DNA of 9,687 nucleotides, taken from the NCBI GenBank assembly GCA_903832075.1, contig CAILAF010000030.1, positions 1 through 9,687 of the forward strand, read 5' to 3'. The translations under genes and the position numbers were made by a program. The DNA comes from an uncultured Chitinophagaceae bacterium (lineage in GTDB: Bacteria; Bacteroidota; Bacteroidia; Chitinophagales; Chitinophagaceae). Position 1 is the stretch's first letter. Each line of letters starts with the position of its first letter. Below the pieces are notes generated by a model. That model saw only the letters and a list, made by a program, of their open reading frames with translations, did no database searches and had not been told where the DNA came from. Positions 6,596-9,687 of this stretch are shown here, in pieces.

Positions 6596-7442
6596 TAAAT
6601 TTTTGCTGTGTATTTTCTAATTTAGTTTGTTCTGTATAAAAAACATTTTCTACCAAGTAAACATATTGTAAACTGAAGAAATTAGTGGCAGTTTTTATTT
6701 TTAATGTATAAAAATTTGCTGCAGGGTCAGCACCAATAGATGCAATGGTTCCAACTAAAAGATGTGATGGAAAGTTAGCCGAATAGCTGCTGGTAACAAC
6801 TGAATCTCCTTTTGCAACTTTAGAACTTTTAGGAATATTTTTTAAAATCAAATAAGATGGATCGGCACCATCCCATTCAATACTTCCTGCAACATTATCA
6901 TTCTTCAACATGGCACTTACTTTACTGTTGCGATTCAATAAACTCATTACTTTACTGTAATTATCAAACGCTTCAATCACAACACCAACAATACCTTCAG
7001 GCCCAATCACACTCATTCCTTTTTTTACATTTTGTTTACTGCCTCTTTCCAAAATCAAATAATTTGTTTGAGATGAAATAGTGTTGCCAACTACTTTAGC
7101 AGGTAAATAAATAAATTTTCTGATTCGATGAGAAGAATCTCTGTTCAAAGAATCAACAACCATTTTTTTAGAACTATCAGGCCATTGAAAATTTTGTTTC
7201 AATTCGTTTTTTAACCGATTATTTTCTTCAACTAATTGACGATTGATTTCTTTTAAAGAAAAGTAAGAAGAAAAATTGTTGTATTTAGAATTGATTCTTC
7301 CAATAGCTTCATTGGCTGCCGATGAAAAAAATGCTTCGTGAGATTTGCTGCTGCTGCTTAATAAAACAATACTCAATATCTGCAATATTAAAAAGCAGAG
7401 GAAAGTAAAATAAGCACGAATGAAAAGAAAAATATTTTTCAC
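6588..7442 (-). CDS. mreC: Rod shape-determining protein MreC
   Basis: This 284-residue bitopic protein scaffolds the elongation machinery on the periplasmic side and activates PBP2. It has a short cytoplasmic start, one membrane helix (about 11-30), a coiled-coil segment around 62-84 (KEINRQLVEENNRLKNELKQ), and the two MreC beta-domains. These contain the typical strings YLILERGSKQNVKKGM (128-143), GPEGIVGVV (147-155), NRNSKVSAML (170-179) and GDSVVTSSYSANFPSHLLVGTI (212-233). Length is typical. The start is GTG at 7442; it is preferred because the following residues (KNIFLFIRAYF) match the normal N-terminus and no ATG lies suitably upstream. Its 3' end overlaps mreD. A 92-bp gap with inverted heptad repeats separates it from mreB. 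Confidence 0.96.
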   Translation of the reverse strand: MKNIFLFIRAYFTFLCFLILQILSIVLLSSSSKSHEAFFSSAANEAIGRINSKYNNFSSYFSLKEINRQLVEENNRLKNELKQNFQWPDSSKKMVVDSLNRDSSHRIRKFIYLPAKVVGNTISSQTNYLILERGSKQNVKKGMSVIGPEGIVGVVIEAFDNYSKVMSLLNRNSKVSAMLKNDNVAGSIEWDGADPSYLILKNIPKSSKVAKGDSVVTSSYSANFPSHLLVGTIASIGADPAANFYTLKIKTATNFFSLQYVYLVENVFYTEQTKLENTQQKFNE

Positions 7443-7452
7443 AAACGAAAAG

Positions 7453-7532
7453 ATTCAAGTTGCAAGATTCAAGTTACAAGAATAATTATTTTTTAATTTT
7501 AAAACCTGAAACCGGTTACTTGTAACTTAAAA
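7453..7532. repeat. Inverted heptad-repeat element between mreB and mreC
   Basis: Four back-to-back heptamers fill 7453-7480: ATTCAAG, TTGCAAG, ATTCAAG, TTACAAG (minus strand CTTGTAA, CTTGAAT, CTTGCAA, CTTGAAT). A degenerate tract of the same type in the opposite orientation lies at 7505-7532: CCTGAAA, CCGGTTA, CTTGTAA, CTTAAAA. AAGTTACAAG (7471-7480) and CTTGTAACTT (7519-7528) are perfect inverted repeats of 10 bp, separated by 38 bp of mostly A/T. The mreB-mreC transcript could therefore fold into a stem-loop here. No U-tract follows immediately in the minus direction, so it does not look like a simple terminator. Confidence 0.75.
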
Positions 7533-7534
7533 AT

Positions 7535-8560
7535 TTATTTCATGATAAAAGGAAAACGTTGATAATTTTTCAGTGCTAATCCTGTTCCGCGCACAACACT
7601 TTTTAATGGATCATCAGCAACATGAACAGGTAATTTAATTTTTGCACTTAATCTTTTATCTAATCCGCGCAACAATGCACCACCACCGGTTAAATACAAA
7701 CCTCTTTTATAAATATCAGATGCCAATTCAGGCGGTGTGGTTTCTAATGCTTTTAAAATGGCTTCTTCAATTTTAAAAATACTTTTATCTAATGCTTCCG
7801 CAATTTCTTGATAACTCACCATTACCTGTTTAGGAATACCCGTAACTAAATCACGTCCATTAACCGGTAAATCATCCGGCGGATTATCTAAATCTTTCAA
7901 GGCAGCACCCACATTTATTTTTATTTGTTCTGCAGTGCGTTCGCCAATTAGTAAACTATGATAACGACGTAATGCTTCCATAATATCTGCTGTAAATTCA
8001 TCGCCGGCAATTCTAATTGATTGATCGCAAACAATACCTGCCAATGCAATAACAGTTATACCTGTTGTACCACCACCAATATCAATGATCATATTTCCAA
8101 CAGGTTCTTCCACATCAATACCAATACCTAATGCAGCGGCCATTGGTTCGTGAATCATATAAACTTCTTTGGCACCTGCTTGTTCGGCACTATCACGAAC
8201 AGCACGTTTTTCAACTTCAGTGATGGATGATGGAATACAAATGACCATTCTCCAACTTGGCGGAAACAATGGTTTTTTTGGATATACCATTTTGATCATT
8301 TCTCTAAGCATTAATTCGGCAGCATTAAAATCTGCTATCACTCCATCTTTCAATGGTCTGATGGTACGAATGCTTTCATGCGTTTTTTCATGCTTCATCA
8401 ATGCTTTCTTTCCAACTGCTAAAACTGTCTTCGGATTATTTCTATCCAAAGCAACAATAGAAGGTTCATTCACTACCACTTCATCGTTATGAATAATCAA
8501 AGTATTAGCAGTGCCTAAGTCAATCGCTATTTCTTGAGTAAAAAAATTAAACAGTCCCAT
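7535..8560 (-). CDS. mreB: Rod shape-determining protein MreB, actin-like cytoskeletal ATPase
   Basis: MreB polymerises into short membrane-bound filaments that guide lateral wall synthesis. The 341-residue protein has the actin-fold nucleotide signatures: phosphate-1 loop IAIDLGTANTLI (11-22), connect-1 with the catalytic glutamate region YMIHEPMAAALG (134-145), phosphate-2 loop IIDIGGGTTGITVI (158-171), and the adenosine motif LYLTGGGALLRGLDKRL (288-304). The N-terminus MGLFNFF is short and hydrophobic, in keeping with membrane attachment. Length is normal. The start ATG lies inside a 10-bp palindrome (8557-8566). It is the first gene of the elongation cluster, with a TAnnTTTG promoter element upstream, and is followed by mreC after 92 bp. 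Confidence 0.98.
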   Translation of the reverse strand: MGLFNFFTQEIAIDLGTANTLIIHNDEVVVNEPSIVALDRNNPKTVLAVGKKALMKHEKTHESIRTIRPLKDGVIADFNAAELMLREMIKMVYPKKPLFPPSWRMVICIPSSITEVEKRAVRDSAEQAGAKEVYMIHEPMAAALGIGIDVEEPVGNMIIDIGGGTTGITVIALAGIVCDQSIRIAGDEFTADIMEALRRYHSLLIGERTAEQIKINVGAALKDLDNPPDDLPVNGRDLVTGIPKQVMVSYQEIAEALDKSIFKIEEAILKALETTPPELASDIYKRGLYLTGGGALLRGLDKRLSAKIKLPVHVADDPLKSVVRGTGLALKNYQRFPFIMK

Positions 8561-8624
8561 ATATGGCTAAATATCTTTTTTAAATGTTGATGTTTACAAA
8601 GGTGAACGAAATTAATGGAAATAA

Positions 8625-8650
8625 CAAAGCTAAAAATGCTGATTTTTCAA
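8625..8650 (-). promoter_or_regulatory. mreB: Likely mreB promoter (Bacteroidota TAnnTTTG type)
   Basis: On the minus strand TAGCTTTG (8632 to 8625) matches the Bacteroidota -7 consensus TAnnTTTG at every fixed base. A TTG (8650 to 8648) lies 15 bp upstream, shorter than the usual spacing, so the -33 half is weak. Transcription would start near 8617-8620, leaving a leader of about 57-60 bases before the mreB ATG. Confidence 0.5.
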
Positions 8651-8734
8651 GGCTTTTAGCCGAATTAACAATATGAATGAAAAAGCGTGGTGAAAATTAT
8701 TTGGTAGTGAGCAGTAATTTCTTTAATCAGCTGT

Positions 8735-8767
8735 AGTTGCGTCGCACTCTTCAACGTTCGGTAATGC
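8735..8767. other. GC-rich palindromic patch upstream of mreB
   Basis: Within AT-rich intergenic DNA this patch is locally GC-rich and contains the odd palindrome TGCGTCGCA (8738-8746), AACGTT (8753-8758), and a GTTG/CAAC pair (8736-8739 and 8752-8755). It could be a protein-binding site or a copy of an interspersed genomic repeat. The single window cannot decide. Confidence 0.3.
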
Positions 8768-8775
8768 TATTCAAC

Positions 8776-8803
8776 AAAGTCAAAAGTGAAATGTAAAAAG
8801 TTA
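8776..8803. repeat. Heptad repeat tract downstream of purD
   Basis: Four consecutive 7-mers share the pattern AAAGTNA: AAAGTCA, AAAGTGA, AATGTAA, AAAGTTA (minus strand TNACTTT). The tract starts about 30 bp after the purD stop. Its sequence differs from the CTTGNAA heptads in the mreB-mreC gap, but the period is the same. Confidence 0.65.
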
Positions 8804-8832
8804 AAAAATTTATTGCTCATCAACTATCATCA

Positions 8833-9687
8833 TCACATAAATTCATAACCAATATCTTTTCTAAAATTCATTCCTTCAAAAGAAATTTGTTCTAATATTT
8901 TTTTTGATTCATTTACTGCTTCACTAATATTTTTCCCGGATGAGGTAACAGCTAAAACTCTTCCACCATTAGTAACAATATTTTTTTCTTCATTCAATTT
9001 TGTACCTGCATGAAAAATTATAGAATCATTTTTCATTTGCACATTTGCAATTCCATTTATTTGCAAATTCTTTTTATATTCACCCGGATAACCACCACTT
9101 ACTGCAACAACTGTTGCAAAACTTTTTTCATTGAAAGAAATATTTGTATCTGCTAATGTTCCATTATGCATGGCTGCAAACAATGCAACCAAATCGGTTT
9201 GTAATCTTGGCATCACTACTTCTGTTTCCGGATCGCCCATTCGACAATTGTATTCAATTACCATTGGCTCATCATTTACTTTTATTAAACCAAAAAAAAT
9301 AAAACCATTATAAATTAAATTTTCTTTTTGCAATCCTTCAACAGTTGGTTGTATAATTCGTGTTTCAACTTTTTGCATGAACACATCATCAACAAATGGA
9401 ACAGGTGTTACACAGCCCATGCCTCCTGTGTTTGGGCCGGTATCGCCATCACCAATTCTTTTATAATCTTTTGCATGACCAATGATCTGATAATCTTTTC
9501 CGTCAGTCAACACAAATACACTTACTTCAATACCATCTAAAAATTCTTCAACAACAACTTTGTTACTTGCTTCACCAAATTGTTTATTGATGATCATTTC
9601 TTCAAACACTTGTAATGCTTCGTTTGTATCATTACAAATTACCACACCTTTTCCTGCCGCTAATCCATCTGCTTTTAAAACAATGGG
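8833..9687 (-). CDS. purD: Phosphoribosylamine-glycine ligase (GAR synthetase), 5'-truncated by the window edge
   Basis: PurD joins glycine to 5-phosphoribosylamine with ATP, an early step of purine synthesis in the cytoplasm. The window holds the last 284 residues of a protein usually about 420-430 long. The frame is open up to base 9687, where it reads PIVLKADGLAAGKGVVICND, the ATP-grasp phosphate-binding segment; a GTG at 9645 lies inside this motif and is not a start. Other signatures by fragment position are EEFLDGIEVSVFVLTDG (47-63), DGDTGPNTGGMG (80-91) and the metal-binding EYNCRMGDPETE (145-156), followed by the C-terminal domain ending in FRKDIGYEFM. No disruption is seen. It points the same way as mreB, 272 bp upstream of it. 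Confidence 0.97.
   Translation of the reverse strand, partial: PIVLKADGLAAGKGVVICNDTNEALQVFEEMIINKQFGEASNKVVVEEFLDGIEVSVFVLTDGKDYQIIGHAKDYKRIGDGDTGPNTGGMGCVTPVPFVDDVFMQKVETRIIQPTVEGLQKENLIYNGFIFFGLIKVNDEPMVIEYNCRMGDPETEVVMPRLQTDLVALFAAMHNGTLADTNISFNEKSFATVVAVSGGYPGEYKKNLQINGIANVQMKNDSIIFHAGTKLNEEKNIVTNGGRVLAVTSSGKNISEAVNESKKILEQISFEGMNFRKDIGYEFM

Larger units (their letters stand above)
8561..8832. other. purD-mreB intergenic region
   Basis: These 272 bp contain no credible gene. Going leftward from purD (minus direction) they hold a 7-bp-periodic tract (8776-8803), a locally GC-rich segment with TGCGTCGCA (8738-8746), the short inverted pair GGCT/AGCC (8651-8654 and 8658-8661), and a likely mreB promoter (8625-8650). 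No hairpin with a U-tract is seen downstream of purD, so read-through from purD into mreB is possible. Confidence 0.6.

Noticed and set aside
7471..7528. The mreB-mreC inverted repeat as a classical intrinsic terminator
   Set aside because: The loop is 38 bases, the stem is AT-rich, and no U-tract directly follows in the minus direction; processing or a repeat element fits better.
8169..8492. A 107-codon + strand frame opposite mreB
   Set aside because: It mirrors the highly conserved mreB coding sequence and shows no independent signature.
8651..8661. GGCT-TTT-AGCC as a purD terminator hairpin
   Set aside because: The stem is only 4 bp, it has no following U-tract on the minus strand, and it overlaps the expected mreB promoter area.
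9645..9645. GTG at 9645 as the start of purD
   Set aside because: The frame is open to the window edge, and the 14 codons before it encode the PurD ATP-grasp motif, so the gene begins outside the window.
1..9687. Mobile element, phage, CRISPR, tRNA or toxin-antitoxin content
   Set aside because: No transposase or integrase motifs, spaced direct repeats of CRISPR type, tRNA-like folds or short paired toxin genes were seen; the region is mainly core housekeeping DNA.

Overview
The window comes from an AT-rich member of the Bacteroidota, most likely near the Chitinophagaceae (Sphingobacteriales/Chitinophagales). Three things support this placement: the family-typical sequences of the sigma factor, MreD, RodA and PBP2; a TAnnTTTG-type promoter element in front of mreB; and the general absence of strong Shine-Dalgarno sequences. 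The placement is by recognition only, with no database search behind it.

Left part (21-1711, + strand): a compact three-gene module. It encodes an ECF-type sigma factor, a single-pass membrane protein built from repeated VPxxYF and DEELQxY motifs (a candidate regulator of the sigma factor), and a small secreted protein that resembles the Spy/CpxP-like periplasmic proteins often found beside such sigma factors. The module ends at a hairpin terminator (1722-1749) that it shares with the convergent gene on the other strand.

Middle and right part (8560 down to 1732, - strand): the cell-elongation (Rod complex) cluster in the order mreB, mreC, mreD, mrdA (PBP2), rodA, followed only 9 bp later by a metallo-beta-lactamase-fold hydrolase. 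mreC/mreD overlap by 8 bp and mrdA/rodA by 4 bp, so translation is probably coupled. Two larger gaps interrupt the cluster (92 bp between mreB and mreC, 122 bp between mreD and mrdA). A good -7 promoter element lies about 65 bp upstream of mreB. MreB filaments position the membrane proteins MreC and MreD; RodA polymerises lipid II into glycan strands and PBP2 crosslinks them, giving lateral wall growth and rod shape.

Right edge (8833-9687, - strand): the C-terminal two thirds of purD (GAR synthetase), whose 5' part is beyond the window.

The structure least explained by the genes is a 7-bp periodicity in all three larger gaps around the mre genes (purD-mreB, mreB-mreC, mreD-mrdA). Each gap carries a different short heptad tract, and in mreB-mreC the tracts lie in inverted orientation and contain a perfect 10-bp inverted repeat. 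The repeated-motif protein encoded beside the sigma factor is the other item worth following up. No mobile elements, tRNA, rRNA or CRISPR arrays are visible.
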